Source: Candidatus Aerophobota bacterium (GTDB lineage Bacteria; Aerophobota; Aerophobia; Aerophobales; AE-B3A). From it: a DNA stretch of 15,318 nucleotides. The DNA lies in NCBI GenBank assembly GCA_030616535.1, contig JAUWXE010000014.1, positions 1 to 15,318 of the forward strand, read 5' to 3'. The notes beneath the pieces were generated by a model, which was not told the origin of the DNA, did no database searches, and saw only the letters and a list, made by a program, of their open reading frames with translations. Below, in pieces: positions 7,355 through 13,616 of the stretch. Positions within the stretch are counted from its first letter, which is position 1. Every line of letters starts with the position of its first letter. The translations under genes and the position numbers were made by a program.

Positions 7355-7783
7355 TTACTCCTCTATCTCCAGACCCATATTTCTAGCTGTTCCTTCGATG
7401 ATCTTCACGGCGCCGTCAACATCGTAGGCATTTAAATCAGGTAATTTAGTCCGGGCTATTTTTACCAGATCTTCTCTTTTTACCTTGCCCACCTTTTTCT
7501 TATTAGGCTCCCCAGAACCTTTCTCTATTCCGACTGCTATCTTAAGGAGTGATGCTGTCAGGGGTGTCTTCAGCTCGAAAGTGAAAGACCTGTCTTTGTA
7601 GACAGTTATCCGTACTGGTATTAAAACATCGCCTCGGGATTTTGTCTTTTCATTAAAAGACCTGCAAAACTCCATTATATTAACCCCGTACTGACCCAAT
7701 GCTGGTCCTACTGGAGGAGCAGGGTTTGCCTTACCTGCCTGAATCTGGAGCTTAATATAAGTTAAGATTGGTTTTTTTGCCAC
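7355..7783 (-). CDS. rplK: 50S ribosomal protein L11
   Basis: This 142-residue protein binds the GTPase-associated region of 23S rRNA at the stalk base, beside L10. The N-terminal domain has the conserved PPVGPALGQYGVNIMEFC motif (about residues 23-40) with the prolines implicated in thiostrepton binding. The C-terminal rRNA-binding domain contains GSGEPNKKKVGKV and DLNAYD..GA.KIIEGTARNMG. The start codon is GTG at 7783. It shares its first base with the nusG stop (TAGTG), and GGAG lies eight bases upstream in the nusG end, so the two genes are translationally coupled. The length and motifs are entirely standard. Confidence 0.97.
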   Translation of the reverse strand: MAKKPILTYIKLQIQAGKANPAPPVGPALGQYGVNIMEFCRSFNEKTKSRGDVLIPVRITVYKDRSFTFELKTPLTASLLKIAVGIEKGSGEPNKKKVGKVKREDLVKIARTKLPDLNAYDVDGAVKIIEGTARNMGLEIEE

Positions 7784-8313
7784 TAAAGCTTCTCCACATT
7801 CACATATTCTAGTCCCACAGGAGTCTCTCTGCCAAATATAGAAACTAATACTTTGAGCCTCTGCTGATGAGGATTGACCTCCATTATTTCGCCTTGGAAA
7901 TTGGTAAAGGGGCCTTGTACGATACGAATACTCTCCCCTGGTTCAAAGAAAATGCCAGGTTTTGGTTTTTTCTCTAAAAGACCCATTCGGTGCTCGACAT
8001 TGCTCACTTCTTTTTCCTCCAGAGGAACCGGCTGATTTTTAGGACCCACAAAACCACTACCGCCGGGGGTATTGCTGATTACATACTTGGTTTCTTCAGT
8101 TAAATCAGCCTCTATCAACATATATCCAGGAAAGAACTTCCTCCTATATATTCTCCTTTTCCCATCCTTAACTTCGGCTATCTTCTCTTTGGGAATTAAG
8201 ATGCGAGAGATCTTGTCCTTCATTCCAAAAGATTCGATTCTCTGTTGCAGATTAGCCATTACCCTATCTTCTTGTCCAGCATAGGTATGAAGAGCATACC
8301 ACTTTTTACTCAT
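7783..8313 (-). CDS. nusG: Transcription termination/antitermination factor NusG
   Basis: NusG binds the polymerase clamp through its NGN domain. It couples transcription to the ribosome (S10) or to Rho through its KOW domain. The protein has 176 residues, the usual size for the short bacterial form. The NGN domain spans about residues 3-110, with KWYALHTYAGQED and RRIYRRKFFPGYMLIEADL. The KOW domain spans about 122-176, with F.PGESIRIVQGPF and GRETPVGLEYVNVEKL. The ATG at 8313 is nine bases after the secE stop, and the GAGGTGA covering that stop is the likely ribosome binding site. The secE-nusG-rplK-rplA order is the widespread bacterial arrangement. I see no inserted domain. Confidence 0.97.
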   Translation of the reverse strand: MSKKWYALHTYAGQEDRVMANLQQRIESFGMKDKISRILIPKEKIAEVKDGKRRIYRRKFFPGYMLIEADLTEETKYVISNTPGGSGFVGPKNQPVPLEEKEVSNVEHRMGLLEKKPKPGIFFEPGESIRIVQGPFTNFQGEIMEVNPHQQRLKVLVSIFGRETPVGLEYVNVEKL

Positions 8314-8322
8314 TAAAGGATC

Positions 8323-8508
8323 TCACCTCAAGAAAAGCTTTAAGATCTGGAAAAATACTAAATCCATTCCCCCAATGACTATAGCAAAAATAATAATAGC
8401 CATTATAACAATGAGGGTAGATCTTATAAGTTTCGGCCGATCGGGCCAGCTAACCTTCTTTAATTCACCTCTTACTGCCCGCAAAAAAACACTTACCTTA
8501 TTAACCAG
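8323..8508 (-). CDS. secE: Preprotein translocase subunit SecE with a non-standard start codon
   Basis: SecE is the small membrane subunit that clamps SecY in the protein-conducting channel. This 61-residue version is the single-helix type. The conserved amphipathic segment FLRAVRGELKKVSWPDRPK (about residues 8-26) is followed by one transmembrane helix (about 32-54) and a short basic end. An in-frame TAA at 8521-8523 limits the N-terminus, and no ATG, GTG or TTG lies between it and the conserved FLRAVRGE segment. The best start is CTG at 8508, with AAGGAG eight bases upstream. The alternative TTG at 8484 would remove part of the conserved segment and leave 53 residues, with a weaker AAGGT upstream. 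The stop TGA lies within the nusG ribosome binding site. Confidence 0.88.
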   Translation of the reverse strand: MVNKVSVFLRAVRGELKKVSWPDRPKLIRSTLIVIMAIIIFAIVIGGMDLVFFQILKLFLR

Positions 8509-8526
8509 CTCTCTCGCTCCTTAAGA

Positions 8527-8548
8527 TAATTTCATTTATCAGAAATTA
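8527..8548 (-). promoter_or_regulatory. AT-rich hairpin just upstream of the secE ribosome binding site
   Basis: The minus strand reads TAATTTC, an eight-base loop, then GAAATTA, a perfect seven-base inverted repeat ending three bases before TTAAGGAG. There is no following T-run, so it is not a terminator. It might shield or expose the secE initiation site or protect the processed 5' end after tRNA-Trp release. Chance is possible in such AT-rich DNA. Confidence 0.3.
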
Positions 8549-8573
8549 GAAGTCTGGGGTCAGAGGCTAAAGA

Positions 8574-8603
8574 TCAACAAATTAGGGTCTTTATTTCACT
8601 CAT
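8574..8603 (-). other. Nine-codon micro-ORF in the secE leader, resembling the start of rpmG
   Basis: Directly after tRNA-Trp there is an ATG at 8603 with AGGGA six bases upstream. It opens a nine-codon frame, MSEIKTLIC, closed by TGA. The peptide resembles the first residues of the upstream L33 gene (REIITLIC), and 21 of 30 bases match that gene's start. It may be the remnant of a second rpmG copy, a leader peptide, or chance. I see no further similarity after the stop. Confidence 0.3.
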
Positions 8604-8628
8604 TTTTGATCCCTGAGCACTGTAATGT

Positions 8629-8705
8629 TGGCAGGTCCGGCAGGACTCGAACCCGCAACCGCCGGATTTGGAGTCCGGTGCTCTAGCCACTTGAGCTACG
8701 GACCT
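8629..8705 (-). tRNA. trnW: tRNA-Trp (anticodon CCA)
   Basis: The minus strand folds into a full cloverleaf. The acceptor is AGGTCCG pairing with CGGACCT. The D arm is GCTC...GAGC, the anticodon stem CCGGA/TCCGG encloses the loop CTCCAAA, and the T arm is GCGGG-TTCGAGT-CCTGC. The discriminator is G and the 3' CCA is encoded. Anticodon CCA reads UGG. The mature 5' A and the next G (8705 and 8704) are also the last two bases of the TAG stop of rpmG, so RNase P cleavage would cut inside that stop codon. tRNA-Trp before secE-nusG is a common bacterial arrangement. Confidence 0.97.
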
Positions 8706-8844
8706 ATTTCTCCTTATGAACTGTATGTTTACGACAAATCGGGCAATACTTTTTAAGACTCAAAGAAGAAGCCTTTTTGTCTTTGGTAGTAGTATAATTC
8801 CTTTCTTTGCACTCACTACAGATAAGGGTAATTATCTCCCTCAA
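8704..8844 (-). CDS. rpmG: 50S ribosomal protein L33, zinc-binding form
   Basis: This small protein of 46 residues sits near the ribosomal E site. Cysteines C9, C12, C34 and C37 form the CxxC...CxxC zinc knuckle of the C+ type. The KYCPICRKHTVHKEK end is typical for L33. The start is TTG at 8844, chosen because AGGA lies six bases upstream and because it places RE-IITLIC at the usual N-terminus. No ATG or GTG is available in the region. The gene begins eight bases after the tuf stop, and that stop lies within its ribosome binding region, so it is likely coupled to tuf. Its own TAG stop overlaps the first two bases of tRNA-Trp. A C+ L33 depends on zinc. I see no zinc-independent paralogue in the window. 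Confidence 0.93.
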   Translation of the reverse strand: MREIITLICSECKERNYTTTKDKKASSLSLKKYCPICRKHTVHKEK

Positions 8845-8852
8845 TTTCTTTC

Positions 8853-10055
8853 CTACTCGATTATCTTCCCAACCACTCCTGCACCCACCGTATGTCCCCC
8901 TTCCCTGATAGCGAATCTCAAGCCCTGCTCCATGGCGATAGGAGTGATGAGCTTTACGGTTGGCCTTACATTATCACCAGGCATCACCATTTCAACCCCC
9001 TCGGGAAGGCTTACATCTCCAGTTACATCGGTAGTGCGGAAGTAAAATTGAGGTCGATATCCCTCAAAGAAAGGAGTATGTCGCCCACCTTCTTCTTTGG
9101 TCAAAACATATATTTCTGCTTCAAACTTGGTATGAGGAGTGATACTATTGGGAGCAGCCAACACCTGACCCCTTTCCACCTCATCCTTTTCTGTCCCTCG
9201 CAAAAGAACCCCTATATTGTCTCCTGCCTGAGCCTCATCCAATGTCTTCCTAAACATCTCTACTCCTGTGGCCACTGTCTTTCTGGTTTTTTCGGTCATT
9301 CCTACTATCTCTACCTGGTCTCCCAGCGATATTCTTCCTCTTTCCACCCTTCCCGTTACCACAGTTCCTCTTCCCGTAATGGAAAAAATATCCTCAATGG
9401 CCAAGAGGAAGGGTTTGTCCACTTCCCTGGGAGGTAGAGGAATATAATCATCAATTGCATTCAGTAATTTAAGTATGGGACCACACTTTGGACAATCCTC
9501 TTTACCACATACACAACTCAGACACTGAAGAGCCGAGCCAGCAACGACAGGTATCTCATCTCCAGGAAATTCGTAATTGGACAAAAGCTCCCGTACCTCT
9601 AACTCTACCAGTTCCAATAGCTCCTTATCTTCAACCTGATCCACCTTGTTCAGGAAAACTACAATAGCCGGAACATTAACCTGACGAGCGAGAAGAATAT
9701 GCTCTCTGGTCTGAGGCATAGCCCCATCAGAGGCCGAAACTACCAGGATAGCTCCATCCATCTGTGCTGCTCCAGTAATCATATTCTTGATATAGTCAGC
9801 ATGCCCAGGACAGTCAATATGAGCATAGTGTCTCTTTTCTGTTTCATATTCTGCGTGATAGATAGCGATGGTTAGACCTCTTTCTTTCTCCTCGGGAGCA
9901 TTGTCGATTTCCTCCAAGGTCTTAGGAATAGCTAGTCCTTTTTTAGCCAAAATCTGGGTTATGGCCGCTGTAAGGGTGGTCTTCCCATGGTCAACGTGTC
10001 CAATTGTTCCGATATTAATATGAGGCTTGGTTCGCACAAATTTTTCTCGTGCCAT
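8853..10055 (-). CDS. tuf: Elongation factor Tu
   Basis: EF-Tu is the GTPase that delivers aminoacyl-tRNA to the ribosomal A site and contacts the L12 stalk. This is a complete 400-residue protein. The G motifs are GHVDHGKT (19-26), RGLTI in switch I (T62), DCPGH (81-85, with the catalytic H85), NKVD (136-139) and SAL (174-176). Domains 2 and 3 follow, ending in REGGHTVGAGVVGKIIE. Directly after SAL there is an insertion with five cysteines (178, 181, 183, 188 and 191) in a CxxCxC....CxxC pattern, where E. coli has none. From memory, a similar cysteine-rich insertion occurs in EF-Tu of Desulfotomaculum-like Firmicutes. The start ATG at 10055 has GGGAGGAG just upstream. A weak TAAAAT at the -10 position with a poor -35 lies upstream, so an own promoter is uncertain. 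Confidence 0.98.
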   Translation of the reverse strand: MAREKFVRTKPHINIGTIGHVDHGKTTLTAAITQILAKKGLAIPKTLEEIDNAPEEKERGLTIAIYHAEYETEKRHYAHIDCPGHADYIKNMITGAAQMDGAILVVSASDGAMPQTREHILLARQVNVPAIVVFLNKVDQVEDKELLELVELEVRELLSNYEFPGDEIPVVAGSALQCLSCVCGKEDCPKCGPILKLLNAIDDYIPLPPREVDKPFLLAIEDIFSITGRGTVVTGRVERGRISLGDQVEIVGMTEKTRKTVATGVEMFRKTLDEAQAGDNIGVLLRGTEKDEVERGQVLAAPNSITPHTKFEAEIYVLTKEEGGRHTPFFEGYRPQFYFRTTDVTGDVSLPEGVEMVMPGDNVRPTVKLITPIAMEQGLRFAIREGGHTVGAGVVGKIIE

Positions 10056-10109
10056 TCTCTCCTCCCTTTCCCTTTAACCCACAAGGAGTTAAAGTATTTT
10101 AATAAACAA

Positions 10110-10135
10110 GATATTCACGGAGAACTCCGCATATC
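10110..10135. other. Imperfect hairpin in the tRNA-Thr to tuf spacer
   Basis: GATAT...ATATC outer arms enclose CGGA-GTTC-TCCG (minus-strand reading), with unequal bulges between the two stems. On the minus strand no T-run follows, so it is not a terminator for this operon. It may be a processing or protective structure between tRNA-Thr release and the tuf mRNA. Confidence 0.3.
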
Positions 10136-10189
10136 TTTTCTTTGTTTTTTGCAACAGAATTTTCAAATTCAGCTGTTAGGAGTTTTAGA

Positions 10190-10265
10190 TGGAGCCCATG
10201 ACCGGGTTCGAACCGGTGACCTCATCCTTACCAAGGATGTGCTCTTCCTCCTGAGCTACATGGGC
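10190..10265 (-). tRNA. trnT: tRNA-Thr (anticodon GGT)
   Basis: This is a full 76-base cloverleaf. The acceptor is GCCCATG pairing with CATGGGC. The D arm is GCTC...GAGC, the anticodon stem CATCC/GGATG encloses the loop TTGGTAA, and the T arm is ACCGG-TTCGAAC-CCGGT. The discriminator is T and the CCA end is encoded. Anticodon GGT decodes ACC and ACU. It lies between the four-helix-bundle gene and tuf, as in the common tRNA-Thr-tuf-tRNA-Trp-secE arrangement. Confidence 0.97.
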
Positions 10266-10276
10266 AACACTTACCG

Positions 10277-10304
10277 CATCTCGTTGCTCGTATCTCGTAT
10301 CTCG
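10277..10304 (+). repeat. Left array of four 7-base units, consensus TATCTCG
   Basis: The units with period 7 are CATCTCG (10277), TTGCTCG (10284), TATCTCG (10291) and TATCTCG (10298). The array begins 12 bases from the tRNA-Thr 5' end and ends five bases from the gene's stop codon. The units nearest the gene are the best preserved. Confidence 0.8.
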
Positions 10305-10308
10305 AAGT

Positions 10309-10671
10309 CTAATTAAGCTTTTTAATCAAATTTGTCAGCATACGAGATTCATGGTTGATCTTCTCTAACAAAACTTCTTTCTTTTTATTATCTATATATT
10401 TTAGCTCCGAAGCTATTTCAATTTGTGTCTCCAGCTCAGCGCAAGAACCTAATGTTATGTATAAGAATTGTTTATACTCTTTATTATAAAATCTGTTAAA
10501 ACCTTCGGCTATATTAGATGGAATAGAAACAGCGGATCTTTGCATTTGGCTTACTAAACCACGAAACTCTTGTTCAGGAAATTGCTCCACCGTCTTATAT
10601 ACATCCTTAACGATCTCTATACCCTTCTTCCAGACATCTAAATCTCTAAAATTTCTAATCTTATCGCTCAT
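10309..10671 (-). CDS. Four-helix-bundle protein of the 23S rRNA intervening-sequence (IVP/S23) family
   Basis: The 120-residue protein matches the short four-helix-bundle family first seen in intervening sequences of 23S rRNA genes. The N-terminal FRDLDVWKKGIEIVKDVYK is followed by FRGLVSQMQRSAVSIPSNIAEGF (about residues 36-58) and the FLYITLGSCAELETQIEIA helix. The family's molecular function is not established. Relatives with a similar fold serve as accessory proteins in diversity-generating retroelements, but no reverse transcriptase or variable repeat is seen here. The start ATG at 10671 has only a weak purine run (AAGAAAAG) upstream. The gene is visibly richer in AT than ppdK and tuf, stands between two tRNA genes rather than in an rRNA gene, and is bracketed by inverted 7-base repeat arrays. 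All of this suggests an acquired insertion into the tRNA-Tyr to tRNA-Thr spacer. Confidence 0.92.
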   Translation of the reverse strand: MSDKIRNFRDLDVWKKGIEIVKDVYKTVEQFPEQEFRGLVSQMQRSAVSIPSNIAEGFNRFYNKEYKQFLYITLGSCAELETQIEIASELKYIDNKKKEVLLEKINHESRMLTNLIKKLN

Positions 10672-10683
10672 TTTCTTTTCTTA

Positions 10684-10704
10684 CGAGATACTAGATACGA
10701 GATA
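10684..10704 (-). repeat. Right array of three 7-base units, inverted relative to the left array
   Basis: Read on the minus strand the units are TATCTCG, TATCTAG and TATCTCG with period 7. They lie 12 bases upstream of the gene's start codon and 15 bases from the end of tRNA-Tyr, so transcripts could pair this array with the one after the stop codon. Confidence 0.8.
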
Positions 10705-10719
10705 CCATTCACGGTTTTT

Positions 10720-10804
10720 TGGTGGGGAGGGATGGATTTGAACCATCGTAGGCAACGCCAACGGGTTTACAGCCCGCCCCATTTGGCCGCTCTGGCACCT
10801 CCCC
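10720..10804 (-). tRNA. trnY: tRNA-Tyr (anticodon GTA)
   Basis: This is an 85-base class II tRNA. The acceptor is GGGGAGG pairing with CCTCCCC. The anticodon loop CTGTAAA lies in a GCGGG/CCCGT stem, and there is a long variable arm. The T arm is GATGG-TTCAAAT-CCATC, the discriminator is A, and the CCA end is encoded. Anticodon GTA decodes UAC and UAU. It begins only 17 bases after the ppdK stop, with no terminator between, so it is probably released from the ppdK transcript. Confidence 0.97.
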
Positions 10805-10821
10805 CGCAAATTTTCTCAGCA

Positions 10822-13485
10822 TCATTGTTCGGTGTTCTGATTCTCCTCCAGCTTTGCCTGAGCAGCAGCTAGCCTAGCAATAGGAACTCTATAAGGCGAA
10901 CAACTCACATAGTCCATGCCCACACGATGACAGAATTTGACCGAGGAAGGCTCTCCTCCATGCTCACCACAGATACCTACTTCCAAATCAGGGTTAGTTT
11001 TGCGTCCTCTTTGTGTCCCCATCTCCACTAGCTGTCCCACTCCGTCCTGATCCAATACCTGAAAGGGATCATCATCTAGAATCTTCTTTTTTATGTATGC
11101 AGGAAGAAATTTACCCTCTGCATCATCCCGGCTAAAACCAAAGGTAGTCTGGGTCAAATCATTGGTTCCAAAGGAAAAAAAATCTGCTTCTTGAGCAATC
11201 TTATCGGCACAGAGGGCAGCACGAGGTAGTTCGATCATCGTACCAATCTTATACTCAAAATCAACCCCTTTTTCTCTTTCCACTTCTTTAATCACCTCGA
11301 TAGTCTGCCGACGAAGAATGCTCAACTCCTTCTCGTGGACAACCAGGGGAATCATAATCTCTGGATAGACTTTCTTTCCCTCAAGGATCAGCTCCGCGGC
11401 TGCCTCAAAAACAGCTCTAGTCTGCATATTGTAAACTTCCGGAAAAGTAATGCCTAACCGGCAACCACGATGACCCAGCATAGGGTTCATCTCTCGAAGA
11501 TCGACCACTCGCTGCAAAAGCTCTCTTTTTTCCTCGATCTTTCTTTTATCCGAGTTTTGAAACTCCAGTTTATTTATCTCCAGCAGAAGATCCTCATAGT
11601 TAGGTAAAAACTCATGCAGAGGGGGATCAAGTAAACGAATAATAACTGGCAAACCTTCCATTTCTTTTAAGATTCCTTTGAAATCCTCTTTCTGCATGGG
11701 TTCTAATTTTTCCAACGCTTTTTCTCGTTCTTCTTTATCTTCAGCCAAGATCATTTTTTGAACGAAGGGAAGTCTATCCTCTCCAAAGAACATGTGTTCC
11801 GTTCGGCAAAGCCCGATTCCTTCGGCTCCTAATTCACGTGCCGTTTTTGCATCTTTTGGAGTATCGGCATTGGCCTTTACCTCAAGGGTCCTAATCTCAT
11901 CGGTCCATTCCATAAGTTTTTTAAACTCATGGCTTGGCTCTGGTTCCAGCGTGGGCACCTTTCCCTTTATTACCCTCCCTGTGGTACCATCCAGGGTGAT
12001 AAAGTCCCCCTCTTTGAAGACAAGTCCATTTACAGTGAATCTTTTTTTCTTCTCTTCTACTTTGACGACTTCACACCCTGCTACACAGCACTTGCCCATA
12101 CCTCTAGCTACTACAGCCGCATGGCTGGTCATTCCTCCTCTGGCTGTCAAAATCCCCTGGGCCACAGCCATTCCATGAATATCATCAGGAGAGGTTTCCT
12201 TACGAACCAGAATAATTTTTTTACCGTCTTGAGCTAGTTCAACTGCTCTATCAGCAGTAAAAACTACTATGCCGGTGGCTGCGCCGGGAGAGGCGGGGAG
12301 CCCTTCCGCCAATACTTCGACCTCTGCATTGGGATCAATCCTGCGGTGAAGCAACTGCTCCAGCTGACCAGGTTCAATTCGCATTAGTGCCTCTTTTTTA
12401 TCGATCAATCCCTCCTCAACCATACTACAGGCCACCTTTATCGCTGCCTGGGTGGTTCTCTTTCCAGTTCTGGTTTGGAGAAGATAAAGCTTTCCTTTCT
12501 CTATGGTAAATTCAAAATCCTGCACATCCTTATAATGCCGTTCCAGTCTTTGAATTATTTCCACAAGCTCATGGTAAACCTGAGGCATATCTTCCTTTAA
12601 ATTTGAAAGATCTCGAGGGGTCCTTATTCCACCAACTACATCTTCCCCTTGAGCATTGAGCAGATATTCTCCATAAATCTTTTTCTCACCAGTAGCCGGG
12701 TTTCTGGTAAAGCCGACTCCGGTACCCGAATCGTTCCCCATATTTCCAAATACCATAATCTGCACATTAACCGCTGTTCCCCAGTGTTCGGGAATTTTGT
12801 TGATTTTGCGGTAATTAATGGCTCTTTTATTATTCCAGGAAGCAAAAACGGCATCTTTTGCCATATCCAGCTGTTTTAAGGGATCCTGAGGAAACTCAGT
12901 CTTTTTTTCTTTTTTTATCAACTCTTTAAACTCTTCTACTAGTTCCTTAAGATTTTCTGCCGTTAAATCAATATCCTCCTTAACCTGACACCTCTTTTTT
13001 TTCTTCTCCAACAATTCCTCAAATTTTTCCCCTTCTATCCCTAAAACCACGTTTCCAAACATCTGAATAAGTCTTCTGTAGGCATCGTAGGCAAATCTTG
13101 GATTCCCGGTTTGGTCCACCAGGCCCTTTAGCGTGTCATCGTTCAGGCCTAAATTGAGCACTGTATCCATCATCCCCGGCATGGATATTCTTGCCCCTGA
13201 GCGAACCGAAACCAATAGGGGATTGTGGGCATCACCGAATCTTTTATGAGTCACTTCCTCGATCTTGTTTAAATTTTCCCTTATCTCGGCATCCAGGTTC
13301 TCTGGATAACGGTGGTTTTGGGTGTAGTATGTGCATACCTCGGTACTGATGGTAAAACCGGGAGGAACTCGGATACCTAAATTGGCCATTTCAGCAAGAT
13401 TGGCTCCCTTTCCTCCCAGAATATTTCTCATCTTTGCTGATCCGTCGGCCCTATTTTTTGCAAAAAAATACACATACTCCCCCAT
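10822..13485 (-). CDS. ppdK: Pyruvate, phosphate dikinase
   Basis: This enzyme interconverts pyruvate, ATP and phosphate with phosphoenolpyruvate, AMP and pyrophosphate in the cytoplasm. Many anaerobes use it for pyrophosphate-linked glycolysis or gluconeogenesis. It has 887 residues from ATG at 13485. This start has GGAG nine bases upstream and puts the phosphorylated histidine of GGMTSHAAVVARGMG at residue 455, the position known for Clostridium symbiosum. An in-frame TTG at 13500 would add five residues but has its AGG directly against the start codon. The N-terminal ATP-grasp domain starts with GGKGANLAEM. The central swivelling phosphohistidine domain follows, and the C-terminal PEP/pyruvate barrel has GTMIELPRAA, FFSFGTNDLTQ and the catalytic cysteine in GICGEHGG (C839). 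A consensus promoter lies upstream. Its place ahead of a tRNA and translation gene run is unusual. Confidence 0.98.
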   Translation of the reverse strand: MGEYVYFFAKNRADGSAKMRNILGGKGANLAEMANLGIRVPPGFTISTEVCTYYTQNHRYPENLDAEIRENLNKIEEVTHKRFGDAHNPLLVSVRSGARISMPGMMDTVLNLGLNDDTLKGLVDQTGNPRFAYDAYRRLIQMFGNVVLGIEGEKFEELLEKKKKRCQVKEDIDLTAENLKELVEEFKELIKKEKKTEFPQDPLKQLDMAKDAVFASWNNKRAINYRKINKIPEHWGTAVNVQIMVFGNMGNDSGTGVGFTRNPATGEKKIYGEYLLNAQGEDVVGGIRTPRDLSNLKEDMPQVYHELVEIIQRLERHYKDVQDFEFTIEKGKLYLLQTRTGKRTTQAAIKVACSMVEEGLIDKKEALMRIEPGQLEQLLHRRIDPNAEVEVLAEGLPASPGAATGIVVFTADRAVELAQDGKKIILVRKETSPDDIHGMAVAQGILTARGGMTSHAAVVARGMGKCCVAGCEVVKVEEKKKRFTVNGLVFKEGDFITLDGTTGRVIKGKVPTLEPEPSHEFKKLMEWTDEIRTLEVKANADTPKDAKTARELGAEGIGLCRTEHMFFGEDRLPFVQKMILAEDKEEREKALEKLEPMQKEDFKGILKEMEGLPVIIRLLDPPLHEFLPNYEDLLLEINKLEFQNSDKRKIEEKRELLQRVVDLREMNPMLGHRGCRLGITFPEVYNMQTRAVFEAAAELILEGKKVYPEIMIPLVVHEKELSILRRQTIEVIKEVEREKGVDFEYKIGTMIELPRAALCADKIAQEADFFSFGTNDLTQTTFGFSRDDAEGKFLPAYIKKKILDDDPFQVLDQDGVGQLVEMGTQRGRKTNPDLEVGICGEHGGEPSSVKFCHRVGMDYVSCSPYRVPIARLAAAQAKLEENQNTEQ

Positions 13486-13564
13486 TTCTCTTCTCTCCAA
13501 CCTTTATTTTTTACTTTCTTATCTTATTTTCTGTTTTTGTCAACCCCTCTTTAAAGTCGCATAT

Positions 13565-13592
13565 ATTATAACAAACCATTTGTCCCTGTCAA
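13565..13592 (-). promoter_or_regulatory. Consensus sigma-70 type promoter upstream of ppdK
   Basis: The minus strand has TTGACA (13587-13592), a 16-base spacer, and TATAAT (13565-13570), matching both hexamers exactly. Transcription would start at about 13557-13560, giving a 5' leader of about 70 bases before the ppdK ATG. A second TTGACA at 13538-13543 has no good -10 at proper spacing. This is the only full consensus promoter I found in the window and may drive ppdK and the genes beyond it. Confidence 0.8.
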
Positions 13593-13616
13593 GTGCCTCG
13601 AGAAAATTCTGATCAC

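Larger units (their letters stand above)
10277..10705. mobile_element. Candidate cassette: four-helix-bundle gene framed by inverted 7-base repeat arrays
   Basis: The gene at 10309-10671 is bounded by two short arrays of one heptamer in opposite orientation. The left array on the plus strand is CATCTCG, TTGCTCG, TATCTCG, TATCTCG (10277-10304). The right array is CGAGATA, CTAGATA, CGAGATA (10684-10704), which is the same heptamer inverted. The longest exact inverted match is 13 bases, 10290-10302 against 10693-10705. The block fills nearly all the space between tRNA-Thr and tRNA-Tyr and is visibly richer in AT than its neighbours. No target duplication is obvious. The arrangement suggests an inserted unit, but no transposase is present and mobility is inference. 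Confidence 0.5.

Noticed and set aside
8892..9437. Plus-strand open frame of about 180 codons opposite tuf
   Set aside because: It is fully antisense to the conserved EF-Tu gene, has no recognisable domain, and its composition is explained by the tuf coding bias. Other long plus-strand frames opposite rpoBC, ppdK and hflC are rejected for the same reason.
10110..10150. Hairpin plus T-rich run on the plus strand as a terminator
   Set aside because: The T-rich run follows only in the plus direction and no plus-strand gene is present. For the minus-strand operon it is not a terminator.
10309..10671. Accessory gene of a diversity-generating retroelement
   Set aside because: No reverse transcriptase, template repeat or variable repeat is visible. 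The sequence fits the IVP family generally.
10277..10704. Heptamer arrays as a CRISPR array
   Set aside because: Seven-base units are contiguous with no spacers, and the two arrays are inverted to each other.
13486..13500. TTG at 13500 as the ppdK start
   Set aside because: The AGG before it is directly adjacent to the codon. ATG at 13485 has GGAG at proper spacing and puts the catalytic histidine at residue 455, as in the characterised enzyme.
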